IMG/VR virus record: IMGVR_UViG_3300036670_000245
Location: 1-28,626 of that record
DNA length: 28,626 bases
Direction: 5' to 3' (one strand)
Origin: a virus
The position numbers were made by a program, and so were the translations under genes. The stretch's first letter is position 1. Every line of letters begins with the position of its first letter. Below are positions 1 through 7,685 of this stretch, piece after piece. The notes under the pieces are model-generated. The model saw nothing but the letters and a program-made list of their open reading frames with translations. It had not been told where the DNA came from and did not search any database.

Positions 1-713
1 TAGTAAGCAAATGGATTCTGAGATTTGTACTCATCAAATTGTAGCCCAATCTGTGATAACTGAAGCAATGCCTGACTTTGCATTTCGTCGTTGTAAGTAT
101 AACCTCGCCAGTTACTACGAGTACCATAACGTTCGCATAATTTCATATACATATCAGCCAGCTTGCGTGTGACTTCACCGTGTGTTTTACAAAATTCTCC
201 AGTTTGCAAGTCACCAGTCCAGTGACTCTTGCCTACCAGATATGCTTCCCCATGATCATCTACTTTAAAATGCTGGAATGGAGGAAAGTTGCACCTGGTG
301 TACTTGTCTGGGGTTGTGCCATCATCTGGTGCATCGAATTCCGATACTTCATCCTCATCTTCATCCACATATGCGGCAACTTTTTTGCCTTTTTTACTGT
401 TATCCACTGGAACGTGGTCCCAGGTGCTGACTCTGAACACCACATCGGTATCCAGTATGGAATCCACTTCCACACTATAATCATCCAACCGGTGCTTGAG
501 ACCGTCCAGGCAGGCTGCGTCATATGCCACCCGACCCAATCTCTCAGCCCGTTGTACCCGGCCTATATGTAGCGACTCAGTGTCCAGTTTACGCAAATCC
601 GGAACAATAATATCGTATTCAGCGAACTCTGGTGAGGCATATGCACAGTACGTAGTCTTGCTCTTGTGTATTTCTTTGAGTATGTCTCGATTGTTCAAAT
701 AATTATGTCGCAT
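1..713 (-). CDS. 55: Late-transcription RNA polymerase sigma factor, gp55-like (partial, C-terminus beyond left edge)
   Basis: In T4-like phages gp55 is the small sigma factor that directs host RNA polymerase to late promoters. Reading from the ATG at 713 leftwards gives 237 uninterrupted codons that run off the window. The N-terminus (MRHNYLNNRDILKEIHKSK) resembles the start of T4 gp55 (YNYVNNKELLQAI). Residues about 184-237 (LADMYMKLCERYG, NWRGYTYNDEM, QIGLQFDEYKSQNPFAYY) resemble T4 gp55 LAIMLIAEGLSKRF, NFSGYTQSWKQEM and FDETKYKNPHAY, the region-2-like core. Between these lie about 150 residues with no counterpart in the 185-residue T4 protein, including an acidic stretch near 117-131 (DEDEDEVSEFD). 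The start is supported by an AGGA Shine-Dalgarno at 722-719, five bases upstream. It is transcribed away from the baseplate operon. The family call is from recalled motifs, not from an alignment run. Confidence 0.85.
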   Translation of the reverse strand, partial: MRHNYLNNRDILKEIHKSKTTYCAYASPEFAEYDIIVPDLRKLDTESLHIGRVQRAERLGRVAYDAACLDGLKHRLDDYSVEVDSILDTDVVFRVSTWDHVPVDNSKKGKKVAAYVDEDEDEVSEFDAPDDGTTPDKYTRCNFPPFQHFKVDDHGEAYLVGKSHWTGDLQTGEFCKTHGEVTRKLADMYMKLCERYGTRSNWRGYTYNDEMQSQALLQLSQIGLQFDEYKSQNPFAY

Positions 714-775
714 GAAAATCCTATAATAGTTGTTGTTATTCTAACACAATAAATACTCAAAGAGCAAGTATTATC
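714..775. promoter_or_regulatory. Divergent intergenic region between the late sigma gene and the baseplate operon
   Basis: This is the only divergent junction in the window. Rightward it holds the late-type element AATAAATAC. Leftward it holds the AGGA ribosome site of the sigma gene. A weak sigma70-like pair on the minus strand (TTGCTC at 767-762, TAGAAT at 743-738, 18-base spacer) could drive the sigma gene. Only three of six -35 bases match the consensus, so this promoter is a guess. Confidence 0.4.
748..756 (+). promoter_or_regulatory. T4-type late promoter element (AATAAATAC)
   Basis: The element matches the T4 late -10 consensus TATAAATA at seven of eight bases (AATAAATA) and is followed by CTC, as is the near-perfect element before gp6. 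It ends 19 bases before the ATG at 776, so transcription would begin about 14 bases upstream of that start. It is the expected target of the gp55-like sigma factor encoded next to it. No clear Shine-Dalgarno lies between it and the ATG. Confidence 0.6.
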
Positions 776-1618
776 ATGGCAAATTTAAATTTTAGTTCAC
801 TTAATTCGCTGGTATCTAGCGCGACCGATGGGTTATCTGACACGGTAGTGGGGCTGGCTAAAAGCGCAGCATCAGCATTAGGACTGGGTGGGAGAGTTAC
901 GTCCAAAATTCTCACTGCTACTCAGGGAAAGTCAACTGTTAACCGCATGATGAATACCAATGTGTCGTTTGAAAATGCCACTCTGGACTGGCGCGTAAAA
1001 ATTAGTCTAGCAGCCAGTGCAGATTATCTCTATGCAGATGATTCCAATCAACTGCTATCTCCTATCAGAGCATCTGCAGGGGTGATATTTCCCTATACCC
1101 CTGATATTCAAATGAGTCACATGGCACGTTATGGATCGGCCAATCTTACACACAGCAATTATAATAATTACTCATACGAGGGCAGCGAAGTACAGGCCAT
1201 TACTATCACTGGAGATTTTACTGTGCAGACTCAGGAGGAGGGCAGGTATGTGCTGGCATGCATTTATTTCTTTAGAGCTGCTACTAAAATGTTTTTTGGG
1301 TCTGGGGCAAACATTGGGCACCCGCCGCCAATGGTTTTCCTCAATGGATACGGCAGTCATTATTTCCCCAATGTGCCCTGTGTGATTACCAGTTTCCAGC
1401 ATAAAATGCCGCAGGAGGTGGACTATATACAGGTATCAGCACCATCTGCCTCGCCAGCAGCCGGCGGTGTTAGTTTAACACCTGAAATTACCAGAGTACC
1501 CACTACTAGCCAAATCACAATCACACTTCAGCCCATATATTCACGGAAAAATACTTCTGAAAACTTTAATCTGGACAGCTTTGCCCAGGGTAAATTACTT
1601 GATAAGGGATTTATTTAA
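776..1618 (+). CDS. Baseplate tail-tube initiator/cap protein (gp48/gp54-type)
   Basis: The 280-residue product matches what I recall of the baseplate tube proteins of T4-like phages, which sit on the hub and start or cap the tail tube. The diagnostic block runs from about residue 104 to 218: FPYTPDIQMSHMARYGSANL, THSNYNNY, a beta-rich ITITGDFTVQTQEE, YFFRAATKMFFG, then GHPPPMVFLNGYG, FPNVPCVITSFQHKMPQEVDYI. The N-terminal 50 residues are Ser/Ala/Gly-rich and probably flexible. T4 has two related proteins here, gp48 (364 residues) and gp54 (320); I cannot say which one this matches, and a second copy is not in the window. Its stop codon overlaps the start of gp53 by one base (TAATG), which suggests translational coupling. 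It is first in the rightward late operon, behind the late promoter element. Confidence 0.75.
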   Translation: MANLNFSSLNSLVSSATDGLSDTVVGLAKSAASALGLGGRVTSKILTATQGKSTVNRMMNTNVSFENATLDWRVKISLAASADYLYADDSNQLLSPIRASAGVIFPYTPDIQMSHMARYGSANLTHSNYNNYSYEGSEVQAITITGDFTVQTQEEGRYVLACIYFFRAATKMFFGSGANIGHPPPMVFLNGYGSHYFPNVPCVITSFQHKMPQEVDYIQVSAPSASPAAGGVSLTPEITRVPTTSQITITLQPIYSRKNTSENFNLDSFAQGKLLDKGFI

Positions 1619-1923
1619 TGGCCACTATTAACTATTCTCCCACTAGTCCATATGCTACTACTGAAAATTTTGGTAAGTTCAAGGATGTATTGACCTATCG
1701 GGCAATAACTAAAAAGGCAGACGATGTAGTGTACGTCATTGATACAGTGTATCAGTATCGTCCTGATATGCTGGCACATGATCTGTATGGGGACAGCGCA
1801 CTCTGGTGGGTGTTTGCAGTGAGAAATCCCAATAGTCTGCAGGATCCAGTGTTTGGGTTCTATGCTGGGTTGCCCATTTATCTTCCTAGTAAACAAACGC
1901 TGATCACTGATCTGGGAATTTAA
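1618..1923 (+). CDS. 53: Baseplate wedge protein gp53
   Basis: A 101-residue baseplate wedge subunit. In T4, gp53 joins adjacent wedges around the hub. The core pattern is visible: YATTENFGKFKDVLTYR near the start, then YQYRPDMLAHDLYG (about 46-59), LWWVFAVRNPN (62-72), DPVFGFYAGLPIYLP (75-89). T4 gp53 is 196 residues; this one is a compact form holding only the conserved core. A good Shine-Dalgarno (AAGGGA, 1604-1609) lies eight bases before the ATG, inside the end of the upstream gene. Synteny with gp5, gp25 and gp6 supports the call. Confidence 0.88.
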   Translation: MATINYSPTSPYATTENFGKFKDVLTYRAITKKADDVVYVIDTVYQYRPDMLAHDLYGDSALWWVFAVRNPNSLQDPVFGFYAGLPIYLPSKQTLITDLGI

Positions 1924-1926
1924 TTC

Positions 1927-4473
1927 ATGGCACTACTAGATTTGCCCATTATAGCTTCACAAGTACAGCAGGGTGCAGCCAAGTTGTCAGACGTTTCAAA
2001 CTCACTGATTAATTCAGCTGGACAATCCGTGACTACTGCAACTACTGCCATTGGTTCTGCGCTGTCAGGTACTGCGATAGATGCTGATACCGTGACGTCA
2101 GGCGACACTATCCCAGTGGAGTCCAACCAATCTACCACAGAAGTCAATGATACATTGCCACCAACTCCTCGTGCTAATCCATTACATGCATATGCAACGT
2201 ACACCTATGGTATAACATTATTTCTTCTGTCAGCAGCTGAGTTTAACACAATTGCTGATTTGGACAATGCTGATGCAGCACAGGCCTGGGTTCCAGGTAA
2301 AGGCAGTGCATTAATATCATCAGCGGGCAATTATACTGGAGACGACCGTAATAGTGAATTCCACGAGGACTTTTATTTTGACAACCTGCGCATGCAAACA
2401 GCCATTGGGCTAAATGCCAGTGGCAGGGGCAGTAACTCAATTGAAATTGGATTCACTATCATTGAGCCCTATGGTATGTCATTATTAGATCGAATGATGG
2501 AAGCCAGTAGATTAGTGGGGGGGTACAATTATCTCAAACAGCCTTATCTCATGCAGATTGATTTTTACGGCAGCACTGACCTCGGAGATACGCAAGTACC
2601 TATTCCTGAATTGCGCAAGAGAATACCCATACAGTTCTTGGAATTCAAGATATCACCCAGCGTCAAAGGAACTGAGTACCGTGTGAATGCTATACCATTC
2701 AATCATGGTGCAATGCTGGAATCCATGAATGTAACTCCTGCCAATTTTTCAGTGCATGCCAGTACAGTGGGTGGGTTCTTTGACAGTAGTGATGCTGGAT
2801 TGGGTGACCAAATCAGTGTGAAAAATGCAGCCAGAATTGATGTGAATCTGGCCCGGGAGCGTGCGGCAGCGAACTTCACTGAATACCCAGATGCGATATC
2901 GCGTAAGTCACGACCAACAGTTGCAGAAAATGCTCGCACTGCCGCAGCAGTGGCAGTTATTGCTGCGCCCTATGTTGCATTAAACTATGGAGGTGCCTGG
3001 AATGCATGGAATCTAGACAATGTCACTGACAAATTAGTGGAATATCCAAACACTATTAGATTTTTAGTGGATCCTGGTATATCAGTCACTGCTATAGTGA
3101 CCCCTGAAAAAAATCCAGTGGCCAGGACTGCATTTGCTACTAACAGCAAGTCAGCCCAACAGGGAAACAACCCAGATTTAAACAGCAAGAATCCCAGTAA
3201 TGATTTTAGTAAACAAGCCGCGGTGTTTAATATTTCAGCTGGTACCAGTGTCGTTGATGTGATAAATTTGGTCATGCGAAATAGCACATACCTAACCAAC
3301 CAAATTATAAATGCTGGCACCAAAACAGAAGCATTACCACTGAATCAACTAGTACAATGGTTTAAAATAATACCCAAGGTTCATCTGGGACAGTTTGATG
3401 TTAAACGAAATGAATATGTCAAGGACATAACTTTTACAATCAAGCGATATGATTATTTTAATAGTAAAGTATATAGTTTACCCAAAAAGCAGCCCACTGG
3501 TGCAGTCAAAGAATATAACTATATTTACACTGGGAAAAACATAGACATACTTGAATTTCAAGTGGATTTCGATACTGCATTTTACACCAGTATAATTGCC
3601 AATCGCAATGCCTCAGAGGCCACACAGGCAGCAACCCCGGTGAACGGTAACGGTAGCCTGGCTGACCCAACTTCCGTACCTCCAGGAGGTGCTGGTACAG
3701 TAACCCCGGCTACCATGCAAGTTAAATCTGGTGATACCAGTGTGACTAGTACTACTGCTGACACTGCACCAGTGGTGCAATTGGCAGTGGCGGCGAAAAG
3801 CGTATATACTAGCAGTCGCGGCGACATGCTAAACATCAAATTGAAAATCGTAGGAGACCCCCATTTTATCAAACAGGATGATCTATATTTGAATCAGGGA
3901 GGGTCACAGGTTATGCTAAATCAGGGCACTCTATCCATGGATAATGGTGATATATTCTGTACAATAACATTCAAAAGTCCAGTGGACTATGATGAAACCA
4001 CTGGACTCATGCGCAATGACAAATATGCATCCACTGGATTCAGTGGATATTACAAGGTGATGTTGGTGTCCAGTGAGTTTTCGAGGGGGCAGTTTGTGCA
4101 AACACTGGATTGTATCCGAGTGTTTGATCCTACCCCAGTCACGACAACCATCAGTCCTGAACGTAATACTGCCATCACGTCAGGGCTGACCGCAGTGCAA
4201 GCTGCACAGGCTAGGACTGATTTTGCAGCAGTGGACCCCAGACTAATAGGGGCACCTGATATACAACTGAAACTACCTGCCATACCATCATTGGCCAGTG
4301 CAGAGATGTTAAACACCGCTGCTGCCCTGCCCGGAGTACCATCAATTGTGGGTCCCCTTAGCAGCCCGCAGGGTGGAGCAGGGCAATTGGCAGAGGTAAC
4401 CAGGGCATTTAGTGGATTAGATTTAAATGGCGCACCAGTGGTTGATATCACAAAATATTTGGGAGGTAGATAA
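1927..4473 (+). CDS. Large baseplate hub-type structural protein (gp27-like position)
   Basis: This 848-residue protein has motifs I recall from conserved structural proteins of marine T4-like phages located next to gp5: NPLHAYATYTYGITLF (about 84-99), SNSIEIGFTIIEPYGMSLLD (169-188) and YLMQIDFYG (207-215). A second conserved region lies at about 476-550 (WFKIIPKVHLGQFD, VKEYNYIYTGKNIDIL). The C-terminal domain spans about 634-736 (MLNIKLKIVGDPHFIKQDD, FSGYYKVMLVSSEFSRGQF). No signal peptide or membrane helix is evident. An Ala/Thr/Ser-rich N-terminal leader (1-80) and a linker around 560-610 look flexible. Its place directly before the gp5 spike and its size suggest it forms the hub ring that T4 builds from gp27, but I see no direct gp27 sequence match, so the functional role is inferred. 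Its stop overlaps the gp5 start (TAATG). Confidence 0.6.
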   Translation: MALLDLPIIASQVQQGAAKLSDVSNSLINSAGQSVTTATTAIGSALSGTAIDADTVTSGDTIPVESNQSTTEVNDTLPPTPRANPLHAYATYTYGITLFLLSAAEFNTIADLDNADAAQAWVPGKGSALISSAGNYTGDDRNSEFHEDFYFDNLRMQTAIGLNASGRGSNSIEIGFTIIEPYGMSLLDRMMEASRLVGGYNYLKQPYLMQIDFYGSTDLGDTQVPIPELRKRIPIQFLEFKISPSVKGTEYRVNAIPFNHGAMLESMNVTPANFSVHASTVGGFFDSSDAGLGDQISVKNAARIDVNLARERAAANFTEYPDAISRKSRPTVAENARTAAAVAVIAAPYVALNYGGAWNAWNLDNVTDKLVEYPNTIRFLVDPGISVTAIVTPEKNPVARTAFATNSKSAQQGNNPDLNSKNPSNDFSKQAAVFNISAGTSVVDVINLVMRNSTYLTNQIINAGTKTEALPLNQLVQWFKIIPKVHLGQFDVKRNEYVKDITFTIKRYDYFNSKVYSLPKKQPTGAVKEYNYIYTGKNIDILEFQVDFDTAFYTSIIANRNASEATQAATPVNGNGSLADPTSVPPGGAGTVTPATMQVKSGDTSVTSTTADTAPVVQLAVAAKSVYTSSRGDMLNIKLKIVGDPHFIKQDDLYLNQGGSQVMLNQGTLSMDNGDIFCTITFKSPVDYDETTGLMRNDKYASTGFSGYYKVMLVSSEFSRGQFVQTLDCIRVFDPTPVTTTISPERNTAITSGLTAVQAAQARTDFAAVDPRLIGAPDIQLKLPAIPSLASAEMLNTAAALPGVPSIVGPLSSPQGGAGQLAEVTRAFSGLDLNGAPVVDITKYLGGR

Positions 4474-7256
4474 TGAGCAGCGACAAGAGATTAATTAATC
4501 GGTTACCGGAACATGTACGTCGCGAGGATACCCCAGGTGTGCGCATTGATTCAGGCCCATTTATTGGGATAATCAAGAACAACGTGGACCCAGCCCGGGC
4601 AGGCAGGCTACAGGTGTGGATACCAGACCTGAGTGCCAGGGAGGATGATGCCAAGGGATGGAAAACAGTAAGTTATGCTAGTCCGTTTTCTGGTGCAACC
4701 ACACAGTTTATGAAACCGGATAACAATAGATTTGAGGATGTAGCACACAGCTATGGCATGTGGGCAGTGGTCCCGGATCTGGGAAACCAGGTAATCTGCA
4801 CTTTTATTGCTGGTGACCCGAACAAAGGTTATTGGTTTGCATGTGTGAACCCTAATCTAAGCCATCACATGGTACCAGCGGTAGCATCCAGCAGCAAAGT
4901 GGACAACTCTCTCACCTCAGTGGGTCTCCAGGAAAAGTTCACTGATGAAAGTAATTGGCCAGTTGCAGAGTTCAACCAGAATGTTCAGGCAAATTTCAGT
5001 CCAACCTGGACCAACAATAAAAAACCAGTGCATGAGTTCCAGGCTAATGTTCTAATCAATCAGGGGCTGGATCGTGATCGAGTCCGTGGGGCCATCAGCA
5101 GCAGCAGCCAGCGCGAGAGTCCCAGTCAGGTATTTGGGCTGAGTACGCCTGGCAGGCCCTTGCAAGATCCAGCTGATCAACCAGATTATGCTGAAAAGCT
5201 TGCAGCCGGTACCCTCAGTGTCAAAGATTTAACCATAACTGCACGAAAAGGCGGACATTCACTGGTAATGGATGACGGTGATCAATTGGGTGGTAGTCAG
5301 TTGGCTAGATTACGCACCAGCGGTGGGCATCAACTACTCATGGATGATACCAGCAAGGTATTGTACATAGCAAATTCAGATGGTAGTGCTTGGATTGAGT
5401 TTAGCAGATCAGGGCAAATTAACATGTACAGTGCTGGTGGTATTTCCATGCGCACTGAGGGCGATTTCAATGTACATGCAGGCAAAGATATAAACATGCA
5501 CAGTCAGGGCAGTATTAAACTGCGAGCTGATGCTGCTATTATATCACAAAGTCGTGATAATTTTATCAAAGCATCGGCCACAGTGGGGATTGATGCAGGG
5601 AAGATTAATCTCCTTTCGTCTGGTTCGCTGGGGTTACAAGGAACCACAGTCAATGCTAATTCCAGTGGTAATATGATACTGCGCGGGAGTAAACTACTGC
5701 TGAATACTGAAACACCAGCTGTAGTGCCCAGTGTACCAGGAATTAAATCATTTAGTAAAGCCGATACTTCCTGGGATAAGGTCAAGGGATTATGGGTCAC
5801 TCAACCTGATGTATTTGAAAGTATCACCACAGTGACCCCCAGTCACGAACCCTGGACTCGTGGTAAGGCGGCAGCAGTACCAGCGCCAAAAACAGAAAAA
5901 CAATCCAGTGTGTGTGTCCCGCCAGTTTCAGCACAGTCAAATACGGATACTGCTATCAGTACTACCCCATTATCATCAGGGAATGAGGGAATTATGGAGG
6001 CAGCATTGCGAGCATATGGGATAAATGGCCCAGTTAAACTGGCAGCCATAATGTCACAGTGTGCACATGAATCATTAAATTTTAAAATATTACAGGAGAA
6101 CTTAAATTATTCAGCAGCTGGTCTAGTTACTACTTTTAGTAAATACTTCCCCAACGTCAGCAGTGCTGAACCATTTGCACGGCAGCCTGAAAAAATCGCC
6201 AATGTGGTATATGGTGGTAGGATAGGTAACGGTCCGGCTGCCACTGGTGATGGCTGGAAGTTTCGCGGACGTGGTTTCATTCAATTGACCGGTAGATCAA
6301 ATTATACAACAGCTGGGTCGTCACTGGGGTTGGATCTGGTGAACAATCCAGACCTAGCCATGAGTCCTGAGTCAGCGGCTAAAATTGTTATATATTTCTT
6401 TTTTACACTGAATGCCGCCAGAACAGCCTCGATAAACTGGTCGGATGTCAGTGCAGTAACCAGATTAGTTAATGGCGGGGAAAATGGATTGGCTGATCGC
6501 AAGGCAAAATATGCAGCATATCTGACCAAGTATTCTTCAGGAGTGGAGACACCCACCGCAGCGACCAATGTTCAAACCAGTGCTCAATCATCAATGGCAG
6601 ATGCAGGGATTAACAGCGCCACTGGTCAGGCTGTAAACAATCCAGCACCAATTGAGTCCATGAAGAGGCAGGATATCCCTGCACCCGGTGCAATTCCAGC
6701 AGCATCCTCCAACACTCCAGGACTACTGGGGACCCAGTTACTGGCACTCATGGTTCAGATTGGGTACTCTGAGAGTCAGCTGGTATACACAGCTAATGAT
6801 ACCAAGTTAAACAGAATTGGTAGATATAAAATTAACGCACTGCTACTACGTGATAATGGATTTATTAAACCCGACTATGTGAGACAATACGGTGCGTCGG
6901 CAATATATCGTGCTGACGCTTACACTGGGAAATCAGGTATCTCCAGTTATCAGGCATATTTAGACAGCCCCACTGTACAGGACACCATCATGGAATCCAT
7001 ACTCACGGGCTATTACAGTATATTAGTGCAGACACAGGCCATACAAGTAGGTGATGATATTTGTACCGTGGCTGGTATGATAGCAGTTGCCTATTTCTAT
7101 CGTGATAATCAGGTTGGGCTAACCACTGGTAATCCAACCTCTAGTGCAAAATTCTGGAGAGCACAATCAGGGAACCCCAGTACACAGGGAATCACTGGGG
7201 ACGTACCCTATAATCAGGGACGTTATGCCATTGATGTACTGAGTTTAAACAAATAA
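4473..7256 (+). CDS. 5: Baseplate central spike gp5 with C-terminal GH19-like murein hydrolase domains
   Basis: gp5 homologues form the trimeric needle at the baseplate centre and help the tail cross the envelope. The 927 residues divide as follows. About 25-130 is the gp5 OB-fold (GPFIGIIKNNVDPARAGRL, YGMWAVVPDLGNQVICTFI). About 250-412 is a beta-helix needle with short repeats (INMYSAGGISMRTEGDFNVH, SIKLRADAAIIS). About 500-690 is a GH19 chitinase/endolysin-like domain with AHES (E533), QENLNYSAAGL (E542), VVYGGRIGN and GDGWKFRGRGFIQLTGRSNY; E533 and E542 are the likely catalytic acids. About 750-880 is a further helical domain (YSESQLVYTAN, GRYKINALLLRDNGFI) recalling transglycosylase-like folds. 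T4 gp5 has its lysozyme between OB-fold and needle; here nothing enzymatic is seen there. A strong Shine-Dalgarno, GGGAGGT (4461-4467), fixes the start. Confidence 0.88.
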   Translation: MSSDKRLINRLPEHVRREDTPGVRIDSGPFIGIIKNNVDPARAGRLQVWIPDLSAREDDAKGWKTVSYASPFSGATTQFMKPDNNRFEDVAHSYGMWAVVPDLGNQVICTFIAGDPNKGYWFACVNPNLSHHMVPAVASSSKVDNSLTSVGLQEKFTDESNWPVAEFNQNVQANFSPTWTNNKKPVHEFQANVLINQGLDRDRVRGAISSSSQRESPSQVFGLSTPGRPLQDPADQPDYAEKLAAGTLSVKDLTITARKGGHSLVMDDGDQLGGSQLARLRTSGGHQLLMDDTSKVLYIANSDGSAWIEFSRSGQINMYSAGGISMRTEGDFNVHAGKDINMHSQGSIKLRADAAIISQSRDNFIKASATVGIDAGKINLLSSGSLGLQGTTVNANSSGNMILRGSKLLLNTETPAVVPSVPGIKSFSKADTSWDKVKGLWVTQPDVFESITTVTPSHEPWTRGKAAAVPAPKTEKQSSVCVPPVSAQSNTDTAISTTPLSSGNEGIMEAALRAYGINGPVKLAAIMSQCAHESLNFKILQENLNYSAAGLVTTFSKYFPNVSSAEPFARQPEKIANVVYGGRIGNGPAATGDGWKFRGRGFIQLTGRSNYTTAGSSLGLDLVNNPDLAMSPESAAKIVIYFFFTLNAARTASINWSDVSAVTRLVNGGENGLADRKAKYAAYLTKYSSGVETPTAATNVQTSAQSSMADAGINSATGQAVNNPAPIESMKRQDIPAPGAIPAASSNTPGLLGTQLLALMVQIGYSESQLVYTANDTKLNRIGRYKINALLLRDNGFIKPDYVRQYGASAIYRADAYTGKSGISSYQAYLDSPTVQDTIMESILTGYYSILVQTQAIQVGDDICTVAGMIAVAYFYRDNQVGLTTGNPTSSAKFWRAQSGNPSTQGITGDVPYNQGRYAIDVLSLNK

Positions 7257-7260
7257 ATAC
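7252..7260 (+). promoter_or_regulatory. Possible late promoter element (AATAAATAC) overlapping the gp5 stop
   Basis: The nonamer is identical to the element at 748-756. It overlaps the TAA of gp5 and ends three bases before the gp25 ATG at 7264. Initiation about six bases downstream would fall at or just inside the gp25 start codon, so a transcript from here would be leaderless for gp25 or would serve only gp6 and later genes. It may also be a chance product of the stop codon context. Confidence 0.3.
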
Positions 7261-7263
7261 CAT

Positions 7264-7638
7264 ATGAAAACATACAGTGGGTTTAACACTATCAATCAGT
7301 CCAAAAAATTCAGGATCACTGGTATAGATCTGGTCAAAAGGGATATAATAAATCATTTTTCCATACGCAAGGGAGAAAAACTTATGAATCCAAATTTTGG
7401 CAGTCTGATCTGGAGCATGCTGTTTGAGCCACTGGATGACCAGACCAAGAAGATCATCATTGCTGATGTGGTTAGTATAGTTAATTACGATCCCAGGGTA
7501 GCAGTGGATGATGTGCTAGTACAGGAATTGGGATTAGGTATTAGACTACGAATTTCATTGACCTATATACCCACTGGTCAGACCTCTCTTATGCTGCTGA
7601 CCTTCAACAAAGATACTCAATCATTGACCACTGCATAA
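7264..7638 (+). CDS. 25: Baseplate wedge protein gp25 (GPW/gp25 family)
   Basis: A 124-residue member of the GPW/gp25 family, which sits at the inner baseplate and is thought to help start sheath assembly; relatives occur in type VI secretion and other contractile systems. The family signature is clear: IDLVKRDIINHFSIRKGEKL (21-40) followed by MNPNFGSLIWSMLFEPLD (41-58), then a helix and a C-terminal beta-rich half (LGLGIRLRISLTYIPTGQ). Length is close to that of T4 gp25 (132). No Shine-Dalgarno is visible before the ATG, and the only upstream signal is the AATAAATAC that abuts it. Position between gp5 and gp6 fits a wedge operon. Confidence 0.92.
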   Translation: MKTYSGFNTINQSKKFRITGIDLVKRDIINHFSIRKGEKLMNPNFGSLIWSMLFEPLDDQTKKIIIADVVSIVNYDPRVAVDDVLVQELGLGIRLRISLTYIPTGQTSLMLLTFNKDTQSLTTA

Positions 7639-7659
7639 TAGCAACAGATAATTCATAGC

Positions 7660-7667
7660 TATAAATA
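7660..7667 (+). promoter_or_regulatory. T4-type late promoter (TATAAATA)
   Basis: A perfect T4 late consensus TATAAATA followed by CTC lies in the 47-base gap between gp25 and gp6, ending 18 bases before the gp6 ATG at 7686. The extended form (CTATAAATACTC) matches the element at 748-758 apart from the first base of the octamer. It would start a transcript covering gp6 and the giant gene. The ribosome site between it and the ATG is weak (CGGGT at 7675-7679). Confidence 0.75.
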
Positions 7668-7685
7668 CTCTATACGGGTATTAAA

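Noticed and set aside
260-523. Minus-strand 87-codon frame inside the sigma gene
   Set aside because: It is in a different frame from the gp55-like reading, which has the recognisable motifs and runs unbroken from 713 to the edge.
180-572. Plus-strand open frame of 130 codons at the left end
   Set aside because: It is exactly antiparallel to, and in codon register with, the gp55-like gene on the minus strand. Its translation looks like no protein family, and there is no ribosome site.
4473-7256. Reading the spike as a type VI secretion VgrG
   Set aside because: OB-fold and beta-helix are shared with VgrG, but the neighbours gp53, gp25, gp6 and the tube initiator, plus the late promoters, place it in a phage baseplate.
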